Shown: positions 38,138 to 50,608, counted from the stretch's first letter. The stretch is 64,000 bases of DNA from Manihot esculenta (GCF_001659605.2 NC_035161.2:2858343-2922342), one strand, 5' to 3'. Notes: generated by a model from the sequence alone, not told the origin. A program made the numbers and translations.

Positions 38138-38774
38138 TAAAATAAGTTATATTTGTTATTTTATAAATAAAAATTATTATTATACTATTTTTATTTATAT
38201 ATTTCATTAATTAATAATTTAAAACTTAATTTTTATTTTATTTTATTTTAATTAATTCGATTACAATGATAATTGACTGAACATTTCAGTTTTGATTATA
38301 TTTGATTTAATTTTAATTTTTAATTTAATTCAGTTAATATTTTAAGAATCGATAAAAAAATTAATTAATTAAATTTTTAATTTGATTCGGCTAATAGAAG
38401 ACTTACTTCTAAATTATTACAGCTCAATTTAAAATTATACTCCACCTTTACTTTTTTTCTTTTAAATCTAATATTTTTTTATAATAATTAAAATATTTAT
38501 ATTAATTAATATTTATATCAAAATTTTAAATATTCAATAATAAAGCTAGATTTTTTTAATTTGCTAAAATTATAAGTAATAGTATTAAATTAAATTTTTA
38601 AAAAATTAATAATAAATTACAATATAGTCCCTAAAAGTTTTTATTGATAAATATACAATCCCTCAATTTAAATATTATATTGAAAATAAATAAATATTAT
38701 ATTTATCATATATAATAATATATATTTTTTATATAATAAATATTTATTACAAATGATATATATATATAAGAGCT

Positions 38775-39090
38775 TGTGATTAGTCAATTTACCACTCTGA
38801 TACTTAAGTCAGTAAATTGTGATTAGTCAATCTGTAGAAGATGTGAGGTAGTTGGCGTCTACGGCAACCACTCTGACACTTAAGTCAGTAAATTGAAAGG
38901 ATGAGCGAATATAATGAATTGTTTAGAATTCAGAATAGTTGTGTAAGAATGCGTACCTTAATATTTGTGCATGTTCGCTTAATGAGATAGAGTTAATTAT
39001 TGAATATCCTGAAAATTTGATTGGTATCAGTTAGTGAATGATGGATCATGCGTTTATAGGTGTAATGGAGATTTGCTATATTATACTCTG
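38775..39090 (-). repeat. LTR fragment of Tat-like element H (left of insertion A)
   Basis: The minus strand reads ACTGACTTAAGTGTCAGAG then TGGTTGCCG, like the LTR-like DNA near 1662 in element G. The motif CTCTGAYACTTAAGTCAGTA is duplicated here (about 38793 and 38872). The sequence continues after element A at 49221: the CTCTG at 39086-39090 is duplicated there. Element A therefore inserted inside this LTR. Confidence 0.55.
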
Positions 39091-41536
39091 TGTAATACCT
39101 GGCTAGACTCTGGTATCGGAATTCCTACCGTCCGGTGGAATCTCGGATGTCGGAAGCCTCTAGTAGGGTAGAAACATGTTTTCATAAAATGTTTTAAAGC
39201 ATTTCATGGTTTTAAGTATGAAAATTAAATGAGTTTTTGCATGAAAAGTCTTTGGAGGAAAACCCAGGTTCGGCCGCCGAACATGCATGCGTTTTGGAGG
39301 CACGTTAGGCCCCCGAAAGCATGAGTGAGGGAAGTTCCGGTTCGGCCGCCGAAAGTCAAGTTCGGCCGCCGAACATGGCATGCGTGCGGAGGCACTTTCG
39401 GCCCCCGAACGTGGTCTGGCCAGCCACTATAAAAGGGGCACTTAGCCAAAATGGGCGAGCTTTCTCCCATTTTCGGCCACAGCTAGCTTCCGACCTCCCT
39501 CTTCCCAATCTAGTGTTCTTCCTTCAAATCCCCACCATTTTTCTTGAGTTTTAAGTTTGCATTGAAGGTTTTGAACTTTTGAAACAAGTTTTGGAGCTTT
39601 GGAAACCCAGGAGCTCATTTTCGTAGATCTCCAAGTTTAGGTCGTCTCCCTCTCGATCTTCAAGAGGTAAGAGCCGATCTTAAACTCCTTATATGTTTTA
39701 AGTAAGTTTTAAGTTGTTTTATGGGTAGAGATGCATGTTTAGGCTTGTTGATGAGTTTATGGGTTTTGATGTTTTGATGAACAATGTATGTTGTTTGTGT
39801 GTGTTTGAAGTGTTGTAGTTGGGGTTTAAGTTAGTTTGAGGCCCCTAGGAGCTTGTATGCTTGTGTATGAGTGTTGTAGAAGAGTTTTATGCATGATTAG
39901 GAAGTTTGGGAACCTTGGAGGCAAGAGGAGCCAAGTTTCTGCCCTTTGGCAGAAACCAGGTTCGGCAGCCGAAGGGAGTTTCGGCCGCCGAACATGGCTT
40001 GGGAGGCAGCTTTAGGCTGCCGAAGCTTGCCCCCGAAAGTTGGAGTTTCGGCTCTGTCCGAGACTTTCGGCCGCCGAAGGTGCCGCCGAACATGCATGAG
40101 TTTCGTCTCTGTCTGGGAGTTTCGGCCGCCGAAGGTGCCGCCGAACCTGCCTGACTTTCGGCTTTGGAGGGACTTCCGGCCGCCGAAGGTGCCGCCGAAA
40201 GTGCCCTGTCCAGCCTTTTCTTGCATGTTTTCTAGGGGTGTTTTGAGGTGTTTTTAGGAGGTTTTTGGGAGTATGTTTAGAGTCTTGTTTTTGTTTGTTT
40301 GGTACCTCATCTAAGTCCACCTGTGTAGGTTCGGACCCGAGGAACCGAGACCCCCGGCAGTGAGATAGCTGCCTTTGTGTTGTTAAAGTTTCAGCTCAGG
40401 TGAGTGGAACAACCCCTTAAGTTTTAAAGTAAAGTAAATGAATAAATGAATGAATCATAAAGTATTGCCCATGCATCACTAATGCCATGCAATATTTCAG
40501 GATGTTTGCATTAGAATTCACGAATATGCTGCATTGCATAAATTGATGTTGATGTGGATGGTTGATTGGATGATCCATAGTCCTCGATATGTTATGATGA
40601 GATATGGCATGTTATGTATGAAAGTCCAGGTTGTACCCATTCTACGTCCCTGGCACAAAGAAAGAGAAAGACCGGTTGACCCATTCTACGTCCCGGCATA
40701 TTGGAATGTTATGTTATGATGTGTTATGTAAGAGAAAGACCGGTTGACCCATTCTACGTCCCGGCACTTTGGAAAGGAAGAGGACTAATGGTGACAATAC
40801 CATCCTTTATGTGATTAGCTGTGATGTGTTGCATTTCATGAAAGCATGAAAAAAGAAAAAAAAAAAAAAAAAAAAAAGAGAAAAAGTTAAATAATATGTG
40901 GAAAAAAAAGTTAAATAATATGTGAAAATAAAATAAATAATAATAATAATAATAAAATAAAATGAATAATAAATAATAATAATAATAAAGGAAATAATAA
41001 AATCAATGTTTTTAGTTTCTGCTCATTGGGCTTTATAGCTCACCCCCTCTCCCCTAACCCCAGTCTTGCAGGTGCAGAGTAGATAGAGAAGTCAGCAGAG
41101 TAAGAGAAGTTTATGTAATAGCTTAGCTGTGGACATGGTTTGTTTGTAATGTAAAAGTATGATATGTAATGTAGTGAAAGTTTAATAGTGTGCTTGACTA
41201 GAGTCTGTTGTATTCCCTGTACACATGGTCTTGTATGAGATATAATGTTTTTATGATGCCTATGTAACTCAAGCCTATGTTATGTTATGTTACCCCATTG
41301 GAGTATTTGATGAGGACTCCAATGAGAGGTTTATGTTATGTTTGTGCATGCACAGGCTAGGCTTGGCAAAGAAATGTTTGAATGAAAGAAAAGTTTTAAA
41401 TTTTTATGTATGTTGTTGACCATGTATGGGATTAAACAGGTTCACAGGATGTATGTTTGGCTTGCTATGGGTTCTGGCGGCCTTAAGCCGACTTGAATCC
41501 TAGCGCCGGTAGCGGTCCGATTTTCGGGTCGTTACA
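39091..41536 (+). repeat. 5' LTR of element A
   Basis: A 2446-bp LTR starting TGTAATACC and ending GGGTCGTTACA. It holds at 39268-40200 clusters of TTCGGCCGCCGAA, at 40623-40775 three copies of a CCAGG...CCTGG-type minisatellite unit, and at 40850-40990 A-rich and AAT-rich simple repeats. It is longer than the 3' LTR because of extra repeat units. Confidence 0.97.
39428..39434 (+). promoter_or_regulatory. LTR TATA box, element A
   Basis: TATAAAA within GCCAGCCACTATAAAAGGGG. An equivalent TATA box after a GGCC-rich GCCAC context occurs in the other family LTRs: 47239 (A 3' LTR), 50977 (C), 54333-54339 (B, minus strand) and 58276 (F). Conservation across copies supports a promoter role. Confidence 0.75.
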
Positions 41537-41539
41537 GAG

Positions 41540-41553
41540 TGGTATCAGAGCCC
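41540..41553 (+). other. Primer-binding site (initiator tRNA-Met), element A
   Basis: TGGTATCAGAGCCC starts three bases after the 5' LTR. TGGTATCAGAGC is complementary to the 3' end of plant initiator tRNA-Met. Confidence 0.93.
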
Positions 41554-41785
41554 TAGGTTCATATGGTCGGACCTAGAGTGTCGGGCTCATAGATGTTATA
41601 GAAAGTCAAGCACAATAGGAAATCATGTCCACTAGGATAGGATGTAGAGTCCTGTCTAGAATGAAAGTATGTATGCCATGAGATATGCTATGAATATGAT
41701 GTGTATATGATGTGGGTTCATGTGTTTCCACATGAACCATTTGATGCTAATGTTTTGTTATCTGTGCTGTTTTTCAGTAAACAGA

Positions 41786-44700
41786 ATGCGAGAAACTCGT
41801 CGATCGGCTAGATTGACTAGAGTACCACCGGAGGATGAGGGCACGAGCGCCCGTCCTCCAGCATTGCCAAGGGCAATGTCAAGTAGGTCCAACAGGGACA
41901 GAGCAGTGGGATACCCTAGAAGGTCTCTGGATCTGGGTAGAAACAGATCAGTAAGAGGAACGGTTCAAGGAGGCAGGTCAGTGGCTGTGGGAGAAGAGAT
42001 GGATGTGGACCAGAGGAGGGATGGTAATCTTGGTGTGAGCATGCCAGAAGAGGGCATGGGTGAGTCTCAGGGAGGCACTCAGGCCTCGGGGTTTATTCCA
42101 CCACCCCAGTACCCACCTTTTTCACCATACCTCGGGTATTCGATGGGAAGTACATCGGATTACCCCAGTTTTAATCCTTACCCTTCTCACATGCCATACC
42201 CACCTTTCCACCCACAGTATCCACAATACCCTATGTACCCACCTCAACCCTCCTATCCAGGCACAGCAAACCCTATCCCAGGGGGTGTTGCACCACCACC
42301 ACCAGCAGAACCCCCAGTTCCAGAAACCCTAAGACCTCAGCCTAGCTCATCTGGAGGGAGCAAAGTCAAGATGACTGACTACATTAAGTTGGGTGCTCCC
42401 CAGTTTGATACAGGTGATGATCCGTTTGTGTACCTGGAGAAGGTCAAAACAATTACAGATGAGATAGGGGCGGATGACAGTAGAGCCATTCAGATGGCTG
42501 GTTTCACTCTGAAATGCAAGAAGGCACGAGAGTGGTTCAAGAACTATGTGAAACCAAGGGTGGACAGTCTGTCATGGGAGGAGTTTGTGAATGAGTTTGC
42601 AGGATGGGCTTTCCCTGACAGTTCCAGGGAGCTGAAGATGATTGAGTTTGAACAGCTGAAGCAGACAGATGAGATGGGTGTCGATGAGTACACCGATAGA
42701 TTCTTAGAGTTGTTGCCGTTTGCTGGGCAACATCTGGACACAGATCCGAAGAAGTCGAGGAGGTATATCATGAGGCTCAATTCCAGGTATTCCTCTTTGA
42801 TTCAGTCAGCTGATAGAGAAAGTTTTCATGCCATTATAGACATGGCTAGGAGAATGGAGGCTAGTGCCGTAATAGAGGGAAAAGTCAAGCAGTCAGTGGC
42901 ACAACCTTCTGGTTCCAAGACCCCAGGTGGGGGAAGGATTGACCCTTCATCCTTGAGTTCAGGCAGTAAGAGGTGGAATAATACCACCAGGAAGACAAAG
43001 AAGAATAAGTTCTGGAGCAAGATCAAATCAGGTCTGGGATTAGGAGGTGGCTCAAGCTCTGGTGCTGATAATGCAGTTTGTGCGAGGTGTGGTAAGCTAC
43101 ACCGAGGGGTATGCCGGTTTGGGACGACAGCCTGCTACAGGTGTGGGCAAGAGGGACACATGTCTTGGGAGTGTCCGAGAGCAGTTCCTACGGCACAGCC
43201 CCAGCAGACAGCTTCGGGTAGTGTGGCACAGCCAGCAGCTTCAGTCGCGACACAGGCTAGTGGCAGAGGCCGAGGGAGAGGGTCAGCCTCTTCTTTAACA
43301 GGTTACAGAGGGGAAGGTCCGTCAGCTCCAGCACGGATCTTCACGATGACGCAGCAAGAGGCGAATGCATCCAACACCGTGGTGTCAGGTAATATCATCA
43401 TTGGTTGTTCAGATGTTTATGCCTTAATGGACCCAGGTGCATCCCATTCTTTTGTTTCTCCGAGAGCGGTCGAGAGGTTGGGTTTGATGGTCTCTGGGTT
43501 AGAGTGTCCTCTATGGGTCAGTGGACCCAAGTGTGACCCGTCAGTGGCAGAGTCAGTCTGCCAGTACAGTCCAGTTTTCATAGAGGGAAGATGCCTATCC
43601 GCCGACCTAGTGGTTCTAGACTTGACAGATTTTGACGTCATTCTAGGGATGGATTGGCTATCTACCCATGGTGCTACCTTGGATTGCAGAGACAAGGTAG
43701 TTAAGTTCAGATGTCAGGATGGGTCAGAGGTTGTCTTTAGAGGAGACAGGGGGAGTACACCTAGAGGTTTGATATCAGCCCTACAGGCTCGTAGGCTGCT
43801 CAGGAGGGGTTGTCAGGGTTATCTAACTCATGTGAGAGAGCTAGACAGAGATGTCAGAGAGCCCGCCTCGGTGCCTGTGGTTAGAGAGTTCTTAGATGTT
43901 TTCCCAGACGAGCTGCCAGGTTTACCGCCTCCTAGGGAGATAGAGTTCGAGATAGAATTGATGCCAGGAACCAGACCGATCTCTATCCCTCCCTACAGGA
44001 TGGCGCCAGCAGAGCTGAAGGAGCTTAAGGAACAGTTACAAGAGCTGGTAGATAAGGGTTTCATCCGACCGAGTACCTCACCTTGGGGTGCTCCAGTGTT
44101 GTTCGTGAAAAAGAAGGATGGATCCCTCAGACTTTGTATCGACTACAGACAGTTGAATAAGGTCACTACCAAGAACAAGTACCCGTTGCCTAGGATCGAT
44201 GATCTATTCGACCAGCTAGCAGGAGCAGGTTGTTTCTCCAAGATAGATCTGAGATCTGGGTATCATCAGCTGAGGATCAGAGATGAAGACGTCCCAAAGA
44301 CAGCTTTCAGGACCAGATATGGGCACTATGAGTTCCTAGTGATGCCGTTCGGGTTAACAAACGCCCCTGCAGCATTCATGGATCTCATGAACAGAGTGTT
44401 TAGCCAATACCTGGATCACTTTGTTATTGTCTTCATAGATGATATCTTAGTGTATTCCAGGAATGCAGAGGAGCATGCCCATCATCTGCGGTTGGTCTTA
44501 CAGACTTTGAGGGAACATGGCTTGTATGCCAAGTTCTCTAAATGTGAGTTCTGGCTGAGGAGCATTTCGTTCTTGGGGCATGTAGTGTCAGAGAATGGTA
44601 TTGAGGTGGACCCCAAGAAGATAGAAACTGTGGCTAACTGGCCTAGACCCACTTCAGTGACAGAGATTAGAAGTTTCTTGGGTTTGGCAGGTTACTACAG

Positions 44701-46774
44701 GAGGTTCGTTCAGGACTTCTCAAAGATAGCAGCTCCTCTGACCAGGTTAACCAGGAAGAATCAGAAGTTTCTGTGGACCGACCAGTGCGAAGAGAGTTTT
44801 GAAGAGCTTAAGAAGAGGTTGATTTCAGCACCAGTCTTAGCTCTGCCATCTAGTGATGAGGACTTTACAGTCTTTTGTGATGCGTCCCGTGTGGGACTGG
44901 GTTGTGTACTGATGCAGAATGAGAGGGTGATTGCTTATGCTTCTAGGCAGCTGAAGAAGCATGAGTTGAATTACCCCACACACGACCTGGAGATGGCAAC
45001 AGTAATCTTTGCACTCAAGATGTGGAGGCACTACCTCTATGGGGTAAAATGTGAGATCTTTACAGATCATAAGAGCCTGCAGTACATCCTGAGTCAAAGA
45101 GATTTGAACTTGAGACAGAGGAGATGGGTAGAGCTGCTGAGTGACTACGATTGCAAGATTCAGTATCATCCGGGTAAGGCGAATGTCGTGGCTGACGCCC
45201 TAAGTCGGAAATCACTCGGTAGCTTATCCCACATATCGGCAGAGAGGAGGCCAGTGGTGAAGGAGTTCTACAAGCTTATTGAGGAAGGTCTACAGATGGA
45301 GTTGTCTGGTACAGGTGCCTTGTTGGCTCAGATGAAAGTGACACCCGTGTTCCTTGAGCAAGTCGCTCAGAAACAGCATGAGGACCCCGAGTTAGTGAAG
45401 ATTGCCAGGACGGTTCAGTCAGGCAAGAATGATGAGTTCAGATTTGACAACAAAGGGATCCTCTGCTACGGGAGCAGACTATGTGTACCAGATGACATAG
45501 GGCTAAAAGGAGACATTATGAGAGAGGCTCATAATGCAAGATACAGCATTCACCCCGGAGCCACCAAGATGTATCAAGATTTGAAGAAAGTTTATTGGTG
45601 GCCAGCGATGAAGAAAGAAGTGGCACAGTTTGTGTCAGCCTGCGAAGTGTGTCAGAGGGTGAAGCTGGAACATCAGAAGCCAGCCGGAATGCTTAACCCA
45701 CTACCGATTCCAGAATGGAAATGGGAAAACATAGCTATGGACTTCGTAGTGGGGTTACCGGCGGCGTCCAACAGAGTGGACTCCATATGGGTGATTGTGG
45801 ACAGACTCACCAAATCTGCTCACTTCATTCCTGTCAGGAGTGGCTATTCTGTGGACAAGTTGGCGCAGGTGTATGTGGATGAGATTGTCAGGCTGCATGG
45901 GGTTCCTGTTTCGATAGTGTCAGATAGAGGGCCCCAGTTCACCTCCAGGTTTTGGCGGAGTCTGCAGAATGCCATGGGTACTAGGTTGGATTTCAGTACT
46001 GCCTTCCACCCTCAGACTGATGGACAGTCGGAAAGGACCATCCAGACTATAGAGGATATGCTCAGGATGTGTGTGCTGGACTTTGGCGGTTCTTGGAGGC
46101 AGCATCTACCTTTGGTGGAGTTTGCCTACAACAACAGCCATCATGCTAGCATCGGGATGGCTCCATATGAAGCTTTGTACGGAAGGAAGTGCAGATCACC
46201 TGTTTGCTGGGAGGAAGTTGGAGAGAAGGCCTTGGCAGGGCCTGAGCTAGTAGAGATTACCAGCAGGGTGGTACCCATAATCAGAGAGAGAATCAAGACT
46301 GCTGCAAGCAGACAGAAGAGTTATGCAGACCTCCGCAGAAGGCAGTTAGAGTTTCAGGAGGGGGACCTGGTATGGCTCAAGGTGTCTCCAATGAAGGGAG
46401 TGGTTCGCTTCGGGAAGAAAGGTAAACTAGCCCCACGATACATCGGACCCTTTGAAATCTTGCAAAAGATTGGGAATGTGTCGTACAAGCTGGATTTACC
46501 TGCTTCAATGGCAAGAATCCATCCGGTTTTCCATGTTTCGATGTTGAGGAAGTTTGTGTCAGATCCGAGCAAGGTTCTTAGTGAGCCTGATGTGGAGGTC
46601 CAGGAGGATCTCACCTATGTTGAACAGCCAGTACGGATCATAGACACCCAGATCAAAAAGTTAAGAAATAAGGAAATCCCGATGGTGAAAGTCCTGTGGA
46701 ACCACCACAACTTGGAAGAGTGCACTTGGGAGACACGGGAGTCTATGCTCCAGCAGTACCCTCATCTCTTTTAA
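41786..46774 (+). CDS. Gag-pol polyprotein of element A (uninterrupted)
   Basis: 1662 residues from ATG 41786 ([11 protein letters not shown]), the start shared with element F. An in-frame ATG at 41720 would add 22 residues and is less likely. In order: Pro-rich N-terminus; gag core about 190-330; CCHC knuckle near 449 ([14 protein letters not shown]); protease with D549 (DPGASHSF); reverse transcriptase with D885-D886 (FIDDILVYS); RNase H with D1032; integrase zinc domain near 1250-1290; integrase triad D1319, D1380, E1416 with exact D-x35-E spacing; and a chromodomain-like tail ([16 protein letters not shown]). These are the Tekay/Del chromovirus features. No stop or frameshift. Such proteins package RNA, copy it and integrate the DNA. 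Confidence 0.97.
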   Translation: MRETRRSARLTRVPPEDEGTSARPPALPRAMSSRSNRDRAVGYPRRSLDLGRNRSVRGTVQGGRSVAVGEEMDVDQRRDGNLGVSMPEEGMGESQGGTQASGFIPPPQYPPFSPYLGYSMGSTSDYPSFNPYPSHMPYPPFHPQYPQYPMYPPQPSYPGTANPIPGGVAPPPPAEPPVPETLRPQPSSSGGSKVKMTDYIKLGAPQFDTGDDPFVYLEKVKTITDEIGADDSRAIQMAGFTLKCKKAREWFKNYVKPRVDSLSWEEFVNEFAGWAFPDSSRELKMIEFEQLKQTDEMGVDEYTDRFLELLPFAGQHLDTDPKKSRRYIMRLNSRYSSLIQSADRESFHAIIDMARRMEASAVIEGKVKQSVAQPSGSKTPGGGRIDPSSLSSGSKRWNNTTRKTKKNKFWSKIKSGLGLGGGSSSGADNAVCARCGKLHRGVCRFGTTACYRCGQEGHMSWECPRAVPTAQPQQTASGSVAQPAASVATQASGRGRGRGSASSLTGYRGEGPSAPARIFTMTQQEANASNTVVSGNIIIGCSDVYALMDPGASHSFVSPRAVERLGLMVSGLECPLWVSGPKCDPSVAESVCQYSPVFIEGRCLSADLVVLDLTDFDVILGMDWLSTHGATLDCRDKVVKFRCQDGSEVVFRGDRGSTPRGLISALQARRLLRRGCQGYLTHVRELDRDVREPASVPVVREFLDVFPDELPGLPPPREIEFEIELMPGTRPISIPPYRMAPAELKELKEQLQELVDKGFIRPSTSPWGAPVLFVKKKDGSLRLCIDYRQLNKVTTKNKYPLPRIDDLFDQLAGAGCFSKIDLRSGYHQLRIRDEDVPKTAFRTRYGHYEFLVMPFGLTNAPAAFMDLMNRVFSQYLDHFVIVFIDDILVYSRNAEEHAHHLRLVLQTLREHGLYAKFSKCEFWLRSISFLGHVVSENGIEVDPKKIETVANWPRPTSVTEIRSFLGLAGYYRRFVQDFSKIAAPLTRLTRKNQKFLWTDQCEESFEELKKRLISAPVLALPSSDEDFTVFCDASRVGLGCVLMQNERVIAYASRQLKKHELNYPTHDLEMATVIFALKMWRHYLYGVKCEIFTDHKSLQYILSQRDLNLRQRRWVELLSDYDCKIQYHPGKANVVADALSRKSLGSLSHISAERRPVVKEFYKLIEEGLQMELSGTGALLAQMKVTPVFLEQVAQKQHEDPELVKIARTVQSGKNDEFRFDNKGILCYGSRLCVPDDIGLKGDIMREAHNARYSIHPGATKMYQDLKKVYWWPAMKKEVAQFVSACEVCQRVKLEHQKPAGMLNPLPIPEWKWENIAMDFVVGLPAASNRVDSIWVIVDRLTKSAHFIPVRSGYSVDKLAQVYVDEIVRLHGVPVSIVSDRGPQFTSRFWRSLQNAMGTRLDFSTAFHPQTDGQSERTIQTIEDMLRMCVLDFGGSWRQHLPLVEFAYNNSHHASIGMAPYEALYGRKCRSPVCWEEVGEKALAGPELVEITSRVVPIIRERIKTAASRQKSYADLRRRQLEFQEGDLVWLKVSPMKGVVRFGKKGKLAPRYIGPFEILQKIGNVSYKLDLPASMARIHPVFHVSMLRKFVSDPSKVLSEPDVEVQEDLTYVEQPVRIIDTQIKKLRNKEIPMVKVLWNHHNLEECTWETRESMLQQYPHLF

Positions 46775-46868
46775 GGTTGGATCCCTATGTGTTGATGTGC
46801 TATATATGTATGTTATATGTTTGCCATGTTATGTGTTGTTTGGTGAACATTCGGGGACGAATGTTCTT

Positions 46869-46881
46869 AAGGGGTGAAGAA
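46869..46881 (+). other. Polypurine tract of element A
   Basis: AAGGGGTGAAGAA lies immediately upstream of the 3' LTR, the expected site of plus-strand priming. Confidence 0.85.
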
Positions 46882-49220
46882 TGTAATACCCGGCTAGACT
46901 CCGGTATCGGAATTCCTACCGTCCGGTGGAATCTCGGATGTCGGAAGCCTCTAGTAGGGTAGAAACATGTTTTCATAAAATATTTTAAAGCATTTCATGG
47001 TTTTAAGTATGAAAATTAAATGAGTTTTTGCATGAAAAGTCTTTGGAGGAAAACCCAGGTTCGGCCGCCGAAAGTCAAGTTCGGCCGCCGAACATGCATG
47101 CGTTTTGGAGGCACGTTAGGCCCCCGAAAGCATGAGTGAGGGAAGTTCAGGTTCGGCCGCCGAAAGTCAAGTTCGGCCGCCGAACATGGCATGCGTGCGG
47201 AGGCACTTTCGGCCCCCGAACGTGGTCTGGCCAGCCACTATAAAAGGGGCACTTAGCCGAAATGGGCGAGCTTTCTCCCATTTTCGGCCACAGCTAGCTT
47301 CCGACCTCCCTCTTCCCAATCTAGTGTTCTTCCTTCAAATCCCCATCATTTTTCTTGAGTTTTAAGCTTGCATTGAAGGTTTTGAACTTTTGAAACAAGT
47401 TTTGGAGCTTTGGGAACCCAGGAGCTCATTTTCGTAGATCTCCAAGTTTAGGTCGTCTCCCTCTCGATCTTCAAGAGGTAAGAGCCGATCTTAAGCTCCT
47501 TATATGTTTTAAGTAAGTTTTAAGTTGTTTTATGGGTAGAGATGCATGTTTAGGCTTGTTGATGAGTTTATGGGTTTTGATGTTTTGATGAACAATGTAT
47601 GTTGTTTGTGTGTGTTTGAAGTGTTGTAGTTGGGGTTTAAGTTAGTTTGAGGCCCCTAGGAGCTTGTATGCTTGTGTATAAGTGTTGTAGAAGAGTTTTA
47701 TGCATGATTAGGAAGTTTGGGAACCTTGGAGGCAAGAGGAGCCAAGTTTCTGCCCTTTGGCAGAAACCAGGTTCGGCAGCCGAAGGGAGTTTCGGCCGCC
47801 GAACATGGCTTGGGAGGCAGCTTTAGGCTGCCGAAGCTTGCCCCCGAAAGTTGGAGTTTCGGCTCTGTCCGAGACTTTCGGCCGCCGAAGGTGCCGCCGA
47901 ACATGCATGAGTTTCGTCTCTGTCTGGGAGTTTCGGCCGCCGAAGGTGCCGCCGAAAGTGCCCTGTCCAGCCTTTTCTTGCATGTTTTCTAGGGGTGTTT
48001 TGAGGTGTTTTTAGGAGGTTTTTGGGAGTATGTTTAGAGTCTTGTTTTTGTTTGTTTGGTACCTCATCTAAGTCCACCTGTGTAGGTTCGGACCCGAGGA
48101 ACCGAGACCCCCGGCAGTGAGATAGCTGCCTTTGTGTTGTTAAAGCTTCAGCTCAGGTGAGTGGAACAACCCCTTAAGTTTTAAAGTAAAGTAAATGAAT
48201 AAATGAATGAATCATAAAGTATTGCCCATGCATCACTAATGCCATGCAATATTTCAGGATGTTTGCATTAGAATTCACGAATATGCTGCATTGCATAAAT
48301 TGATGTTGATGTGGATGGTTGATTGGATGATCCATAGTCCTCGATATGTTATGATGAGATATGGCATGTTATGTATGAAAGTCCAGGTTGTACCCATTCT
48401 ACGTCCCTGGCACAAAGAAAGAGAAAGACCGGTTGACCCATTCTACGTCCCGGCACTTTGGAAAGGAAGAGGACTAATGGTGACAATACCATCCTTTATG
48501 TGATTAGCTGTGATGTGTTGCATTTCATGAAAGCATGAAAAAAGAAAAAAAAAAAAAAAAGAGAAAAAGTTAAATAATATGTGGAAAAAAAAAGTTAAAT
48601 AATATGTGGAAATAAAATAAATAATAATAATAATAATAAAATAAAATGAATAATAAATAATAATAATAATAAAGGAAATAATAAAATCAATGTTTTTAGT
48701 TTCTGCTCATTGGGCTTTATAGCTCACCCCCTCTCCCCTAACCCCAGTCTTGCAGGTGCAGAGTAGATAGAGAAGTCAGCAGAGTAAGAGAAGTTTATGT
48801 AATAGCTTAGCTGTGGACATGGTTTGTTTGTAATGTAAAAGTATGATATGTAATGTAGTGAAAGTTTAATAGTGTGCTTGACTAGAGTCTGTTGTATTCC
48901 CTGTACACATGGTCTTGTATGAGATATAATGTTTTTATGATGCCTATGTAACTCAAGCCTATGTTATGTTATGTTACCCCATTGGAGTATTTGATGAGGA
49001 CTCCAATGAGAGGTTTATGTTATGTTTGTGCATGCACAGGCTAGGCTTGGCAAAGAAATGTTTGAATGAAAGAAAAGTTTTAAATTTTTATGTATGTTGT
49101 TGACCATGTATGGGATTAAACAGGTTCACAGGATGTATGTTTGGCTTGCTACGGGTTCTGGCGGCCTTAAGCCGACCTGAATCCTAGCGCCGGTAGCGAT
49201 CCGGTTTCCGGGTCGTTACA
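46882..49220 (+). repeat. 3' LTR of element A
   Basis: 2339 bp, near-identical to 39091-41536. It has one extra TTCGGCCGCCGAA unit near 47060. It lacks one unit of the GCC-motif cluster near 47955 and one unit of the minisatellite near 48430. Confidence 0.97.
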
Positions 49221-49560
49221 CTCTGCTAACGGTAAGTTTCCATGAACACTTAATCTGCTCTAGAAAAGGCGAGTCTTGGTAAAATACCTAGTGTTACAGT
49301 ATTCTGGTCTTCTTTTTTATGGATGAGATATCTGCGACCACGTGTCAGATTATTAGACCCTTGCCACGTGGCCCTATCCTATAGCGATAGCTCATGATTT
49401 ATTTTGGCAGATTATTATGTCCCATTAGAGGTCTCCCACAAGTTTCAATTCTTCATATTCGAAGATTACGGTTGCCTTCGCGATCTTGGACACGTGGCAT
49501 TCACGAGTTGACTTTCCACCTTGTATTTATTTTTATCAAGTATTGTAGGATTGGTACTTG
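49221..49560 (-). repeat. LTR fragment of Tat-like element H (right of insertion A)
   Basis: Continues the LTR cut by element A. It carries three CACGTG boxes (49339-49344, 49365-49370, 49491-49496) and joins the tandem array to its right. On the minus strand the order is array then LTR, as at the 3' end of a Tat-lineage element. Confidence 0.5.
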
Positions 49561-49599
49561 ACCAAAAACATATCCAAAACTTGCATCAATCGTCAAATA

Positions 49600-49801
49600 G
49601 AACTTAAATAACTTTGGAAAAAATTATTTAAGCAGGACTAACACCCGGTCAAATGCCTGACTTTTGATATAAAATGACTTGAATAAAATTATTAACAGGA
49701 CTTAACAACCAGTCATCGGCCTAGCGAATATCTGTCTTGTGACCCCGACATAAAAATGTCCAAGAAAATTTTTGTTAGCGAGACTAATACCTGGTCAAGT
49801 G
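49600..49801 (-). repeat. Tandem array of element H, left part
   Basis: Degenerate units such as GGACTAACACCCGGTCAA, ATGCCTGACTTTTGATATAAAATG, then the next GGACTTAACA. The array is interrupted at 49802 by solo LTR B and resumes at 54676. Confidence 0.8.
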
Positions 49802-50432
49802 TGTAACGACCCGAAAATCGGACCGCTACCGGCGCTAGGATCCGGGTCGACTTAAGGCCGCCGGGACCCGTAGCAAGCCTGACATAAAACCTGTGAACCT
49901 GTATAATCCCATACATGATCAACAACATACATAAAAATTAAAACTTCTTCTTGCATACATGCTATCAATCACCAACTCAACCCGTGCATACTCTGATCAT
50001 TTACATAAATAAAGTCCCTCTGTGGGATCTCAACAAGCCTCAAAGGACTATACAACATATGGTGAGTTGGTTTACATAAACATCATAACATAAGATCATG
50101 TACATACAAAAGGGATTAACAATATACTATGGTCAAGCACAACTCTATCCTCAATAACCTCATTACATAACATACTGAATATTTTTACATTTCATCAAAA
50201 TACAATTGTCATGTCCACAATCTAGCTATTTCATGCATATGACTTTCTTTTTCTCTTCTTGCCTTCTCTATCTATCCCGTACCTGCAAACCTGGGGGTTA
50301 GGGGAGAGGGGTGAGCTAGATGCCCAGTGAGTAGAACTATAAAAAGAATATTTAAAACATGCCATCATGAAATGCGTCACTGCGCAAACAAATCACACCA
50401 CGGATGGACTGATTCAAAAATCCCTCAACTCC

Positions 50433-50556
50433 ATGCCCGGCCCTATTATGGGCACCACAGGACTTCGTATTGCCCGGCCCTATTATGGGCACCACAGGAC
50501 TTCGTATTCGGAGTTATTGCCCGGCCCTATTATGGGCACCACAGGACTTCGTATTT
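50433..50556. repeat. Minisatellite in LTR B, three units
   Basis: Copies of TGCCCGGCCCTATTATGGGC followed by ACCACAGGACTTCGTAT begin at 50433, 50471 and 50518. They sit at the LTR position where elements A and F have their own minisatellites. Confidence 0.92.
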
Positions 50557-50608
50557 AGAAGGCTAATGAATCATCCTAATGTCCATCCACTAACATTTAT
50601 CACAACAA

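Larger units (their letters stand above)
39091..49220 (+). mobile_element. Intact Tekay/Del-like Ty3/gypsy chromovirus (element A)
   Basis: Complete LTR retrotransposon: 5' LTR 39091-41536, primer-binding site, one uninterrupted gag-pol frame, polypurine tract, 3' LTR 46882-49220. The duplication CTCTG at 39086-39090 and 49221-49225 marks the insertion. The LTRs differ by only a few indels of repeat units and, by eye, fewer than about 20 substitutions, nearly all transitions. The insertion is recent. All expected domains and catalytic residues are present, so the element may still be capable of moving. Confidence 0.97.

Noticed and set aside
39887..40320. Several overlapping open frames on both strands in LTR A (also 47698-48077, 51344-51840, 53572-53928, 58800-59169)
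   Set aside because: They arise from the CG-rich TTCGGCCGCCGAA repeats, which lack stop codons in many frames, and encode only Arg/Pro/Gly repeats. They lie in LTRs and recur in every LTR copy.
41540..41553. TGGTATCAGAGC as part of a tRNA gene
   Set aside because: Only the complement of the tRNA 3' end is present. Its position right after the LTR makes it a primer-binding site.
41720..41785. Extended N-terminus of the element A polyprotein from ATG 41720
   Set aside because: The 22 extra residues are hydrophobic and not shared with element F. The homologous start in both elements is the later ATG (41786 and 60503).
42544..46614. Minus-strand frames of 60-110 residues across gag-pol of element A
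   Set aside because: Shadows of the strongly coding plus-strand frame; no domain or context support.
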